A stretch of DNA of 64,000 nucleotides. Origin: JBAXPV01 sp037132075 (GTDB lineage: Bacteria > Bacteroidota > Bacteroidia > Bacteroidales > CAIXZF01). A program made the translations under genes and the position numbers. The stretch spans positions 32,692-96,691 of the forward strand of contig JBAXPV010000014.1 of NCBI GenBank assembly GCA_037132075.1, read 5' to 3'. Shown here piece by piece: positions 52,902 through 61,709 of this stretch; positions within the stretch are counted from its first letter, which is position 1, and the number at the start of each line of letters is the position of its first letter. The notes under the pieces are model-generated. The model did no database searches and had not been told where the DNA came from. It was given only the letters and a program-made list of their open reading frames with translations.

Positions 52902-53022
52902 TTTTTTTGTCCACGAATTTTAGCATCATGCTGTGGAATCAGCGATCCAAGAGCATTTTTCTCAAAACAATTGAAAATAGCAGCGGTAATTTTATAATTA
53001 GTGAAATTCGTGGACAGAAAAA
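52902..53022. repeat. 121-bp element with 19-bp near-perfect inverted ends
   Basis: TTTTTTTGTCCACGAATTT (52902-52920) and AAATTCGTGGACAGAAAAA (53004-53022) pair with one mismatch. It lies between convergent genes in an otherwise featureless 194-bp gap and may act as a terminator or be a miniature mobile element. Confidence 0.65.
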
Positions 53023-53093
53023 CCTTCTGCCAAATCCCAGATATTCATTTAGACGAAAAAAATAATTTAGTGGAAAGAAAAATAGAAATATTT

Positions 53094-53495
53094 TTATTTT
53101 TTCTTTATCTCAAATGTCCCACCATCAATGTGTTCATGGTTTTTTGAGATATGGATTTTCTTACTAACAAAGGTCGTTCCCGACAATGTCGTATCATCCG
53201 AGTATAAATAGATGGTATAATCTCCCTTTTGCAGGTATTCAAATTCAAATCTCCCGTCAGGGCCTGAACGGATTCGGTCACCGTATTGGATGTCATTCCC
53301 ATAAACGATGTAAACATCCTGATCAACACCGGGATATTCTCCCTGTACGATAAGCATATTCGCGTTATAATCAGTTACATGCACATAGCCTTTGATAGAA
53401 GAAGAACCTCCCGGCCCTGCTTCTTTTTTACAGGATGCCAAAATTATTATCCCCATTAAAACCAGCAGCAAGCTGTACTTGCGACAATTACACAT
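53094..53495 (-). CDS. Small lipoprotein with carboxypeptidase-regulatory-like domain
   Basis: A 133-residue lipoprotein with the lipobox ILASC. The mature part, SSSIKGYVHVTDYNANMLIV and GPDGRFEFEYLQKGDYTIYL, is a beta sandwich of the SdrD-B or carboxypeptidase-regulatory type. It starts 10 bp after the CotH-family gene's stop and is probably in its operon. No enzyme residues are evident; anchoring or accessory binding is plausible. Confidence 0.75.
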   Translation of the reverse strand: MCNCRKYSLLLVLMGIIILASCKKEAGPGGSSSIKGYVHVTDYNANMLIVQGEYPGVDQDVYIVYGNDIQYGDRIRSGPDGRFEFEYLQKGDYTIYLYSDDTTLSGTTFVSKKIHISKNHEHIDGGTFEIKKK

Positions 53496-53505
53496 ATCGA
53501 TCTTA

Positions 53506-56037
53506 TTAGTAAGGTGAATATATTAATTTAATTGCTTTCCGAAAACTCCCGGCCCTGAAGTCGAGCAGGTAAGTGCCTGCAGCCAATCCCTTGTCTGCAA
53601 GGTTAATCATCATGCTTTGGTTCCCGCTGCCTATGATACTACCTGGTTTTACGATGTCAGAAATTAAAGAACCCATGGGTGATAGTAGTTTTATCTCCAC
53701 AGGCATAGGCTTTGGTAACGTAAACGCCAGGGTTGTATATTCTCTAAAGACGTTAGGAAACAATTCAACAGTGGGCTTTTGTTCCGACGTGGGATTGATG
53801 CCGGCATAGTAGCTGAAATGGGCAATGACAGTATCACTGCCATTCAGGTCGAAATTCACCGACTTACAGGTATCCCAGGGATAAAAACTCTGGCTCCCGG
53901 ATGACCAGTGGTCAAAGATATAATTCCAGGTTGGTGTGGCGGTCAAGAGGGTTTTGATGTTGCCAAAATAGTTGCCAGTCCATGGAAAAGTAAGTAAATT
54001 AAGTGAATTCATTTTTATCGATCCGGAGTTTGGCGGGTCGATTTTTACAGTCAGGTTATAGGGTCCGTTCAGGGTATAGCAATCTTTAATGCCAGTTGGA
54101 AGATAAGCGCAACGGTTCAGGATGAAATTTCTTAATTGTGTATAGTTTATTTGCCATTCAGTAACGGTCCCGTTCCACCTGGCAGCCTGCATGGCCATCT
54201 CTGGTTCAATGATGGCTTTCGTGCTATCAAGTTGAGGAATGAGGTTATTACAACTGAACACAGTATTGTACAGATCTATCTGACGTGCAATGTAATATTG
54301 TTCGAAGGCAGGGTTTTGCCGAAGTTTCGACAAGACCTGCATCATGAACTCCGGGTCCGAACTGCCACTAAGTCCTTCCGGATTGCAGGGTGCTGCTGTA
54401 GGCAAAGTACTGGGGATTCCTGTGTAGTTGATGTAAAACCCATAAACGGCATCATTATCCCAAAGGATGTAACCCCATTTTTTATGAGTACCTGTGCTGT
54501 CGAGCCCGCGCCACCAGGCCAGATTCCAGTTGAGCCAGTCTGAACATACCGTCAGCGAATTAACAAGGGTATAATCAACCAGGCTTGCCCAGTCAAAGCG
54601 ATCACTGACGTATTGAAAATTTGCCGGGTGCGACATATTGTTGGCGAGGATGTAATTATACAGCGAATGCCAGTCATCCAGTGCTTGTTGTCCGCCATAT
54701 TCAGCCCATGTATTGCCCCAGACCATGATATACTGAAGGTGATATTTGTCCTGCCCATAATTGTATTCCGTATAATCATGATCTTCACATCTTTCCCTGA
54801 GGTCATAAACGCCCCAGTATTGCCCGTTCAGGTATACTACACACTTCTCAGCGCGCCTGACGTCAAGATCCATTCCCCCGATTTCTGCCAGGCTATGAAC
54901 GTAAGCATCCCGCAAGTGCGCACTGCCTGCATTTGCCGGGTGATGATCTGCTGGATAATTGTCATCTCCGGCTGCCCTGAAAATGATTCTCTGAAATGAG
55001 TTCCGGTTCGTACGTGTAAAGATTTTATCCTGTAAAGCATGGTCATCTCCCATCTCATCTCGTGCAATAAAGTCGATACTCCGCTGGCTGTTTGCCCAGG
55101 AATCCTGCCCATGGCGGTTGAATTCACCATAAGAATGTGCACTACGCTGATGGTTGAGGTTAAAATATTCGACTGTACCAAAAGGGATGAGGTTTCCGTT
55201 GCCATTGGCAAGGTTATCAAGCTGAGTCCCTGATATTGAAACAACAACAGTGGTATGACTTACATTAAAGAAATAGGTGTTATACCGCACAAAGCTTGGT
55301 AAAATTTCGGGATCAGCACTGATGGTGATTGCTTTAAGTACTGAAGTTGTTGACAAATTAATCGGAAAGGTATAAAGCATTGAACTCGCGCTGGGTTCTT
55401 TTCCATCCAGAGTGTAACGTATGTCTGCATTGGGTTCTGTTGTAGTAATTGTAACGGTTTGCGGACTCGTATAAAAGTCGGCGCTTAGGGTCACATCTGG
55501 CTTATCAGCATATGCAAAATAGGGCGTAGCAGTATTGTTGGAAGCACCGGGAGTGGGCGTTTTAAAGAGGCTCCAGGCGGATGCCCCATCGAGTGTTCGT
55601 CCTAAAGAATGACCAAGCTGAGTTTTTCGGCTTAAAACAACATAATCCAGTATCGTTCCTGAAGGATTAGACAAAACGATAAACTCATGGTTGTTTTTTG
55701 TCTGCGTCAATTTGAAGCTTGTATGATAGGATGTACCAGTGACTTCATTCCTTCCTGATGCCCAAAATTTAAGGTAGCCATGAGCGGAAATACTGATGCC
55801 AGCCGGGAGCTGCCATTTCAGGTTATTGATTGAATCGTCACTCAGGTAATATCCACTGAGGTTCACTGAGGTTCCTCCAGCATTATAAATTTCAATCCAG
55901 TCTTCGTATTTTCCGTAATTGTCAACGAATTGCGATAGGTTCGAACATGAATACTCATTGATCATGACCTGGGCATTGAGCCGAGTATTAAGGCTGAAAA
56001 CTGCGATAAGGATCAGTAAGAAAGTAGCTTTAAACAT
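53506..56037 (-). CDS. Lamin-tail and CotH-domain secreted protein, T9SS type A cargo
   Basis: An 843-residue exported protein. The signal peptide is FLLILIAVFSLNTRLNAQ. Domains in order: lamin-tail (LTD) at about 25-160 (INEYSCSNLSQFVDNYGKYE, DWIEIYNAGG), a chitobiase/FN3-like C-terminal domain at about 180-265 (IRYTLDGKEPSAS), and a CotH kinase domain at about 270-640, with KCVVYLNGQYWGVYDLRERC and the catalytic-loop-like YILWDNDAVYG. The C-terminal 80 residues (VELFPNVFREYTTLAFTL) are a T9SS sorting domain. CotH proteins are atypical secreted protein kinases in Bacillus; substrate here is unknown. The gene is convergent with the SusCD/PNGase F-like unit. Confidence 0.85.
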   Translation of the reverse strand: MFKATFLLILIAVFSLNTRLNAQVMINEYSCSNLSQFVDNYGKYEDWIEIYNAGGTSVNLSGYYLSDDSINNLKWQLPAGISISAHGYLKFWASGRNEVTGTSYHTSFKLTQTKNNHEFIVLSNPSGTILDYVVLSRKTQLGHSLGRTLDGASAWSLFKTPTPGASNNTATPYFAYADKPDVTLSADFYTSPQTVTITTTEPNADIRYTLDGKEPSASSMLYTFPINLSTTSVLKAITISADPEILPSFVRYNTYFFNVSHTTVVVSISGTQLDNLANGNGNLIPFGTVEYFNLNHQRSAHSYGEFNRHGQDSWANSQRSIDFIARDEMGDDHALQDKIFTRTNRNSFQRIIFRAAGDDNYPADHHPANAGSAHLRDAYVHSLAEIGGMDLDVRRAEKCVVYLNGQYWGVYDLRERCEDHDYTEYNYGQDKYHLQYIMVWGNTWAEYGGQQALDDWHSLYNYILANNMSHPANFQYVSDRFDWASLVDYTLVNSLTVCSDWLNWNLAWWRGLDSTGTHKKWGYILWDNDAVYGFYINYTGIPSTLPTAAPCNPEGLSGSSDPEFMMQVLSKLRQNPAFEQYYIARQIDLYNTVFSCNNLIPQLDSTKAIIEPEMAMQAARWNGTVTEWQINYTQLRNFILNRCAYLPTGIKDCYTLNGPYNLTVKIDPPNSGSIKMNSLNLLTFPWTGNYFGNIKTLLTATPTWNYIFDHWSSGSQSFYPWDTCKSVNFDLNGSDTVIAHFSYYAGINPTSEQKPTVELFPNVFREYTTLAFTLPKPMPVEIKLLSPMGSLISDIVKPGSIIGSGNQSMMINLADKGLAAGTYLLDFRAGSFRKAIKLIYSPY

Positions 56038-56104
56038 TGTGCTGGATTTGGGATTAAAGGTAGGGAATTATCCAGCTGAATTTCTTTAAAATCTGCATGA
56101 ACCT

Positions 56105-57544
56105 CTACGGTAACCATTTCTGTTTAATCGCACCATAGGTCCCATCCAGTTTTAGTGCCTGGAATGTCGACTGCCATTGGTTCACTGTAGCAGCAGCTGT
56201 CGTCTTTGAAAAAGCAATGTAATAGTCTGATGCCATCAGGGAAAACGAGGGAGAAACCTGGGTGTAATTGTATCCAAGACTTTTAAGGATGTCAGGGAAA
56301 GTTACATCTGTGCATACAAAAGCATCAATTTGCCCACTCATCAATTTTTGCGTGAGTACTTTCGGGTCTGGGTCTGTAACAAGATTCGTAAATCCAAGAC
56401 TTAGCATATACTGTTCTGAGAACCATGAATCTACAGCCCCGACTGACGTGAGGTTTTTTGCATCATTGATTGAATTAATACTAATTCCGGACCCTGATTT
56501 AGTATAGAACCAGCTCGTATTCGTCCCAATTGGGCCAACCCATTGAAGCAAGGTATCACGGATGGCCGTACGGTCCATCGTAAACAGGCAGAAGTTCGGG
56601 TTGTTCAGTGCAAGCTCGTAGCCGTTGCTCCATGACGACAGCGTAATGTCCAAAAACAAATGGTTTCGTTTCATAATCTCCTTTACAATGTCAGTCCCGA
56701 AGCCGCTGATCTCCCCGAAATTGTCCCTGAATGTTAGCGGCGGATATTGTTCCGTATATACCTGCAAAGTACCCGGAACATCCGAAGAAACCATGAATTT
56801 CTGGTAAAGTTTCAGTAAAGTTCCATCATTTTTAAACTGGTCAATTTTGCTTTGAAAGTCAGCAACAACATAATCAGGTACATTTTTATTGAAAGCAAAA
56901 TAGACCATATCCGTCCTGATTGTCAACTCGGATGTAATGCTGAAAAATGATTTGTTCAGGGTTTGCATGGCAGCTTCTGCCGTAAATTTGTCAGCAGGAA
57001 ACAAATCGATCTCTCCTTTGAGCAATCGGTCAAAAGCGTCAATATTATCGGTACAAAATACAAGGTTGGTAAAGCCCTCGCCAACGAGGTATTGTGTAAT
57101 AGCGTAATCGGCGAGAACGCCTATCTTCCCGATTGTTTTTGCATCTTCAAGGGTATTCAGTGAAATCTGGTTTTGAGAGGCGGCGTAAAACATCCAGTCT
57201 AGAGAAGCGTACGGACCAGCCCATTTAAATAATTCTTTTCTGTTGGAGTTCAGGATGGTAGAGAAAAGAACGGCATTGTCGGTTTGCTGAACCTGGGCAT
57301 AGCCTTGATCCCAGGGAAGGCTTTGCACCTGAAAGGGGATATTCAGTTGTTTACAGATTTCTCTAAGTAATTCAGGTCCAAGACCCGTGATTGTCCCGTT
57401 TTCAGTATAATTAAGTGGTTTGTAATTTTCTGTAATGAATTTCAGTTTATAGGGATAAGATTCATCAGTCTTTTTTTTGCACTGGGGAAAAAGAATGATA
57501 ATTGCAGGAATTATCAAGCCAAGGATGAAAAATGTTCTTTTCAT
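56105..57544 (-). CDS. Tandem solute-binding (SBP family 3) lipoprotein
   Basis: A 479-residue exported protein, probably a lipoprotein (FPQC at about 21, an unusual lipobox). It holds two similar periplasmic binding folds in tandem: KFITENYKPLNYTENGTITG and YTEQYPPLTFRDNFGEISGF mark the start of each (about residues 34 and 260). Each continues with SLPWDQGYAQVQ or SSWSNGYELALNN and ends with a DGTLLKLYQKF or LDGTYGAIKQKW segment. No ABC permease or sensor kinase domain is adjacent or fused, so it is not a typical importer component. It may present ligands to an unlinked partner. Confidence 0.82.
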   Translation of the reverse strand: MKRTFFILGLIIPAIIILFPQCKKKTDESYPYKLKFITENYKPLNYTENGTITGLGPELLREICKQLNIPFQVQSLPWDQGYAQVQQTDNAVLFSTILNSNRKELFKWAGPYASLDWMFYAASQNQISLNTLEDAKTIGKIGVLADYAITQYLVGEGFTNLVFCTDNIDAFDRLLKGEIDLFPADKFTAEAAMQTLNKSFFSITSELTIRTDMVYFAFNKNVPDYVVADFQSKIDQFKNDGTLLKLYQKFMVSSDVPGTLQVYTEQYPPLTFRDNFGEISGFGTDIVKEIMKRNHLFLDITLSSWSNGYELALNNPNFCLFTMDRTAIRDTLLQWVGPIGTNTSWFYTKSGSGISINSINDAKNLTSVGAVDSWFSEQYMLSLGFTNLVTDPDPKVLTQKLMSGQIDAFVCTDVTFPDILKSLGYNYTQVSPSFSLMASDYYIAFSKTTAAATVNQWQSTFQALKLDGTYGAIKQKWLP

Positions 57545-57583
57545 AATTTATTATAAGTCTGAATACGACAGGGAAATATTGAC

Positions 57584-57612
57584 CAAAAGTACAGTTTTTA
57601 AAACAAACACAA
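57584..57612 (-). promoter_or_regulatory. Promoter of the tandem solute-binding protein gene
   Basis: On the minus strand TTG (57612-57610) is followed after 18 bp by TACTTTTG (57591-57584), matching the Bacteroidota consensus. The leader to the start at 57544 would be about 33 nt. Confidence 0.5.
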
Positions 57613-57613
57613 A

Positions 57614-57685
57614 CAGCCTTCAGCCCAACAGTCCTAAGCCATCAGCCATCAGCCTAAAAGCCATCAGCCTTCAATCCAAGAGCCC
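57614..57685. repeat. 7-bp periodic array (CAGCCTT type)
   Basis: Heptamer-spaced copies of CAGCCTT, CAGCCCA, TCAGCCA, TCAGCCT, ATCAGCC and variants run for about 70 bp. The unit is of the same kind as the spacer array at 22324-22418. Confidence 0.82.
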
Positions 57686-57759
57686 CCTTTAACCCTCTTT
57701 AACAATTTTATTAACTTTTTTTAACCCCCTCAATAAACAGGCTTGCACACTTGTTGCGT

Positions 57760-57767
57760 TATCTTTG
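57760..57767 (+). promoter_or_regulatory. Candidate -7 element of the Bat operon
   Basis: TATCTTTG matches TAnnTTTG and lies 20 bp before the moxR ATG at 57787. It gives a very short leader. Confidence 0.42.
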
Positions 57768-57786
57768 CGCATCAAAACACGGAAAT

Positions 57787-58779
57787 ATGTTAGATACTGA
57801 CATTAGAGAATTAAACGAGCGCATTCAGCGTGAAAGTGCATTTGTTGACCTTCTGACCATGGAAATGCAGAAGGTAATCATAGGACAGAAAACTATGGTG
57901 GAGCGCTTGCTCATCGGATTATTATCCAACGGCCATGTGTTGCTTGAAGGTGTACCTGGCCTGGCCAAGACTTTGGCTATCAAATCATTGGCCGGTGCCA
58001 TCCAGGCTAAGTTCAGCAGGATACAGTTTACGCCCGACCTTTTACCGGCCGACCTCATCGGAACTTTGATTTATAGTCAGAAGACAGAAGAGTTTGTGGT
58101 ACGTAAAGGCCCTGTTTTTGCCAACTTCATCCTGGCTGATGAAATCAACCGTTCTCCTGCAAAAGTGCAGGCTGCTTTGCTCGAAGCCATGCAGGAACGC
58201 CAGGTAACCATCGGAGACAAAACATACAAAATCGATGAGCCTTTCCTGGTTCTTGCCACTGAAAACCCGATTGAGCAGGAAGGAACCTATCCTTTACCGG
58301 AAGCACAGCTCGACAGGTTTATGCTAAAAATTCTCATTGGCTACCCAAGCAAGGAAGAGGAAAAGCAGATCTTACGGATGGGTGTTCTCAATGAACAACC
58401 TTCAACAAAACCAGTGTTGAAACCAGAGGACATCGTTAAGGCCCGGGCTGTCGTGAAAGATGTTTATCTCGACGAAAAGATTGAAAATTACATTACGGAT
58501 ATCGTCTTTGCTACCCGTTTTCCTGCCCAATATAAACTCGACAAGTTTGTTCCATTGATTTCTTATGGTGCATCACCAAGGGCAAGTATTAACCTGGCAT
58601 TGGCCGCAAAAGCTTTTGCCTTTATCCGTCGCCGGGGATATGTTATTCCGGAAGACGTGAGGGCAATTTGTCATGATGTTTTAAGGCATAGAATTGGTTT
58701 AACCTATGAAGCCGAAGCTGAGAATGTTAGTGTCGAAGAGATCATCAATGAGATTCTCAACACGGTAGAAGTCCCCTAG
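57787..58779 (+). CDS. moxR: MoxR-family AAA+ ATPase of the Bat operon
   Basis: A 330-residue AAA+ ATPase. VLLEGVPGLAKTLAIKSLAG carries Walker A, ANFILADEINRSPAKVQAAL is Walker B, LATENPIEQEGTYPLPEAQL is sensor 1 and the following arginine-finger region, and RASINLALAAKAFAF is in the lid. ATG at 57787 (MLDTDIRELNERI) is chosen over an ATG 12 codons upstream. MoxR proteins act as chaperones for VWA partners, and the downstream genes encode DUF58 and several VWA proteins, as in Bacteroides fragilis. It is the first gene of the aerotolerance cluster and ends 14 bp before the next. Confidence 0.93.
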   Translation: MLDTDIRELNERIQRESAFVDLLTMEMQKVIIGQKTMVERLLIGLLSNGHVLLEGVPGLAKTLAIKSLAGAIQAKFSRIQFTPDLLPADLIGTLIYSQKTEEFVVRKGPVFANFILADEINRSPAKVQAALLEAMQERQVTIGDKTYKIDEPFLVLATENPIEQEGTYPLPEAQLDRFMLKILIGYPSKEEEKQILRMGVLNEQPSTKPVLKPEDIVKARAVVKDVYLDEKIENYITDIVFATRFPAQYKLDKFVPLISYGASPRASINLALAAKAFAFIRRRGYVIPEDVRAICHDVLRHRIGLTYEAEAENVSVEEIINEILNTVEVP

Positions 58780-58793
58780 CAAACTGACAGAAC

Positions 58794-59669
58794 GTGGAAG
58801 CTGCTGAGTTATTCAGAAAAGTCAGAAAAATCGAGATCAAGACGCGTGGCTTGTCATCCCAGATTTTCTCCGGACAATATCATTCGATATTTAAAGGAAA
58901 AGGTATGGCATTCAGTGAGGTCAGGGAATACCAGTATGGTGACGACATTCGTTCCATCGACTGGAATGTTACCGCTCGTTTCGGGCATCCTTACGTCAAG
59001 ATTTTCGAGGAGGAGCGAGAGCTTACCGCCATGCTACTTATTGATGTCAGTGCCTCTCATGAATTTGGTACCCAACGACAACTGAAGCAGGAGCTTATTA
59101 CTGAGATCGCCGCTGTTCTTGCTTTTTCTGCGATTCAAAATAATGACAAAGTGGGTGTGATCTTCTTTTCTGATGTTATCGAGAAATTTATTCCTCCCAA
59201 AAAAGGGACCTCGCATATTCTAAGAATCATCAGGGAGCTGGTAAACTTTGAGCCCAAAGGTAAGGGAACAGACATCGGTGGTGCTTTGCGATATTTCACC
59301 CAGGTCATTAAAAAGCGTTGCACGGCTTTCGTTTTAAGCGATTTTCTGGATGAAGGTTTTGAAGAAGCATTGAAAATTGCCAATAAAAAGCACGACCTCA
59401 TAGCATTGCGTATTCATGACCCCAGGGAAACTGAATTACCAGCCATGGGACTTGTTAAAGTGAAGCACGCTGAAACAGGAGCCATTGCCTGGGTCGATAC
59501 CGGAAGTCCGGAAGTCCGGAAAGCCTACCGTTCTCGGGCTATACAGCGGGAGCGATGGATTAATGATTTGTTTACGCGTTCAGGTGTGGATGCCACAGAT
59601 ATTCGTATTGATCGTGATTATGTGAGACCTATTTTAAACCTGTTCAAGAAAAGAGGGAGCAAGCGATAA
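58794..59669 (+). CDS. DUF58-domain protein (MoxR-associated, VWA-like)
   Basis: A 291-residue cytoplasmic protein. FSGQYHSIFKGKGMAFSEVR and YQYGDDIRSIDWNVTARFGH are the DUF58 core, and LLIDVSASHEFG shows the VWA MIDAS-like DxSxS. The start is GTG at 58794. Family members are encoded next to MoxR genes and are presumed substrates or partners of the ATPase. It ends 3 bp before the next gene. Confidence 0.9.
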   Translation: MEAAELFRKVRKIEIKTRGLSSQIFSGQYHSIFKGKGMAFSEVREYQYGDDIRSIDWNVTARFGHPYVKIFEEERELTAMLLIDVSASHEFGTQRQLKQELITEIAAVLAFSAIQNNDKVGVIFFSDVIEKFIPPKKGTSHILRIIRELVNFEPKGKGTDIGGALRYFTQVIKKRCTAFVLSDFLDEGFEEALKIANKKHDLIALRIHDPRETELPAMGLVKVKHAETGAIAWVDTGSPEVRKAYRSRAIQRERWINDLFTRSGVDATDIRIDRDYVRPILNLFKKRGSKR

Positions 59670-59672
59670 GAG

Positions 59673-60683
59673 ATGAGCAGTTTATTTAAATATTATATTA
59701 AGCTAATTGTACTGTTGATGCTACCAATGCTTGGAGCTTCGTTGCAAGGGTTTGCCCAGCAGTCTGCTGCCTCAGCACGAATGGATACTACAAAGTTGCT
59801 TATCGGGCAGCAAGTCTATCTGAAACTGGAACTGAGGATCCCCTCAGGTACTGTTGTTTCCTGGCCTAATTTAAAAGATACCATCCCGACATCATTGGAT
59901 ATGGTTGAAGCCTTTAAGATTGATACCAGCTATTCCGCAGATAAAAAAGAAACCATTCTAAGCCAAAAGCTAAGAGTCACAAGTTTTGATACAGGAATCC
60001 ATGTGGTTGCGCCAATTCCTTTTTATCAAAGAACAAAAAAAGGTGATACTATGGGTTTGCTGGCTTCCACACAAGAGTTCTTTTATTCAGTGATGACAGT
60101 ACCCGTTGATACTACCAGGGCTATCAGGGATATCAAAGGAACCATGGGGATTCCCTTTACTTTCAAGGAACTTTTGCCTTACATCGGCCTGGGTATTTTA
60201 CTACTAGCGGTGGTGTTTGGTCTTATTTATTATATCAGGCGTCGCCGGAAAAACAAACCCTTTATTATCTTGCCGCCAAAACCGGGATTACCACCTCATG
60301 TCATTGCATTAGAGGATCTTGAGAAACTTCGCAAAGCGCAGCTTTGGCAAAGTGGTCGGGTAAAAGAGTATTATACAGGACTTACAGATATTTTAAGGAC
60401 TTATATGGAAGGTCGTTTTGGGTTCAATGCGATGGAGATGACCACCTTTGAAATCATGCAGCATTTACATTCAGATATTAAGGCTTCCGGTATTACTGAC
60501 AAACTCCGGGAAGTACTTGAACTCGCAGACCTGGTGAAGTTTGCCAAGGAGAACCCCTTGCCCGACAGGCATGACTATAGTTTAAACCTGGGTGTAGCGT
60601 TTGTAAACACAACACAATTGGCGCAAAAGGAAGTTTCATCCGAGGCGACAGCATCAGAAAATAGCACCATACAAGGATCATGA
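59673..60683 (+). CDS. Bat-operon membrane protein with large cytoplasmic tail
   Basis: A 336-residue protein. A signal-like helix (residues 8-29), a periplasmic beta-rich domain (about 30-165, with LLIGQQVYLKLELRIPSG), a transmembrane helix at about 168-188 (LLPYIGLGILLLAVVFGLIY) and a cytoplasmic tail with WQSGRVKEYYTGLTDILRTY. The architecture resembles the unnamed protein found between DUF58 and BatA in Bacteroidota; the periplasmic part recalls BatD. The stop overlaps the start of the next gene by 4 bp (ATGA), giving translational coupling. Confidence 0.78.
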   Translation: MSSLFKYYIKLIVLLMLPMLGASLQGFAQQSAASARMDTTKLLIGQQVYLKLELRIPSGTVVSWPNLKDTIPTSLDMVEAFKIDTSYSADKKETILSQKLRVTSFDTGIHVVAPIPFYQRTKKGDTMGLLASTQEFFYSVMTVPVDTTRAIRDIKGTMGIPFTFKELLPYIGLGILLLAVVFGLIYYIRRRRKNKPFIILPPKPGLPPHVIALEDLEKLRKAQLWQSGRVKEYYTGLTDILRTYMEGRFGFNAMEMTTFEIMQHLHSDIKASGITDKLREVLELADLVKFAKENPLPDRHDYSLNLGVAFVNTTQLAQKEVSSEATASENSTIQGS

Positions 60684-61684
60684 TGACAATAATGAACGGA
60701 ATAAGTTTTGCGAACCCAGGGTTAATCTGGTTGTTGCTGCTATTGCCTATCATGGTCATCTGGTATGTCTTTCGTCATCGTAAAAACCAGGCAGAACTTC
60801 AGGTCTCCAGTTTCGAGGGGTTTGAAGGTGTTCAGAAAACCATGCGTCAACGGATGCGTCACTTGCCTTTTGTTCTTCGATTGTTGCTTATGGCTGTTGT
60901 GGTTGTTGCCTTAATGCGCCCACAGTCAAGCACCAGCCGTAAAGACATTTCTGTTGAAGGAATTGATATTGTTCTAGCCAATGATCTCTCTGGAAGTATG
61001 TTAGCAGAAGATTTCAAGCCAAACCGGCTGGAAGCAGCAAAGAAAGTGGCAGGAGAGTTTATTTCCAACCGCCCTAATGACAAAATTGGCCTGGTGATCT
61101 TTGCCGGCGAAGCTTTTACTCAGTGTCCTTTGACAACAGATCATGCTGTTTTACAGGAATTGCTTGGTAAACTCGACGAGGGTGCATTGGAAGATGGCAC
61201 TGCTATTGGGGATGGACTGGCAACTGCGGTCAACAGGATTAAAGAAAGTAAAGCCGTTAGTCGTGTAATTATCTTACTTACAGATGGTGTAAACAACCGC
61301 GGTTCTATAGATCCTTTGAGCGCTGCTGAGATTGCAAAGCTCTATAAGATAAGGGTTTATACCATTGGTGTCGGTACAAGAGGCATGGCGCCTTATCCTT
61401 TTAAAACGCCTTTCGGTGTTCAATATCAAAACATCCAGGTAGAAATAGATGAGGGGCTGATGCAAAAGATCTCCGATATGACGGGCGGAAAGTATTTCCG
61501 AGCCACCGGTAATGCCAAGTTGATGGAGATTTACAAAGAGATAGACAAGATGGAGAAATCCAAGATAGATGTCATGGAATTCAGGAAGAAATATGAAGAG
61601 TTTTTTCCATTGGCATTGCTGGCATTGATCATATTTGCTTTAGAACTTATCTTGAGGAATACAATACTGAGAACAACACCTTAA
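60680..61684 (+). CDS. batA: Aerotolerance VWA membrane protein BatA
   Basis: A 334-residue inner-membrane protein. An N-terminal helix (PGLIWLLLLLPIMVIWYVF), a second helix near 65-80, a VWA domain with MIDAS motif DIVLANDLSGSM and ILLTDGVNN, and a C-terminal helix at about 302-320 (FFPLALLALIIFALELIL). A start four codons downstream is also possible. It overlaps the preceding gene by 4 bp. In Bacteroides fragilis bat mutants are oxygen sensitive; the detailed role is not known. Confidence 0.9.
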   Translation: MMTIMNGISFANPGLIWLLLLLPIMVIWYVFRHRKNQAELQVSSFEGFEGVQKTMRQRMRHLPFVLRLLLMAVVVVALMRPQSSTSRKDISVEGIDIVLANDLSGSMLAEDFKPNRLEAAKKVAGEFISNRPNDKIGLVIFAGEAFTQCPLTTDHAVLQELLGKLDEGALEDGTAIGDGLATAVNRIKESKAVSRVIILLTDGVNNRGSIDPLSAAEIAKLYKIRVYTIGVGTRGMAPYPFKTPFGVQYQNIQVEIDEGLMQKISDMTGGKYFRATGNAKLMEIYKEIDKMEKSKIDVMEFRKKYEEFFPLALLALIIFALELILRNTILRTTP

Positions 61685-61709
61685 TTAGACTTCAAATATT
61701 TAAAATAGC

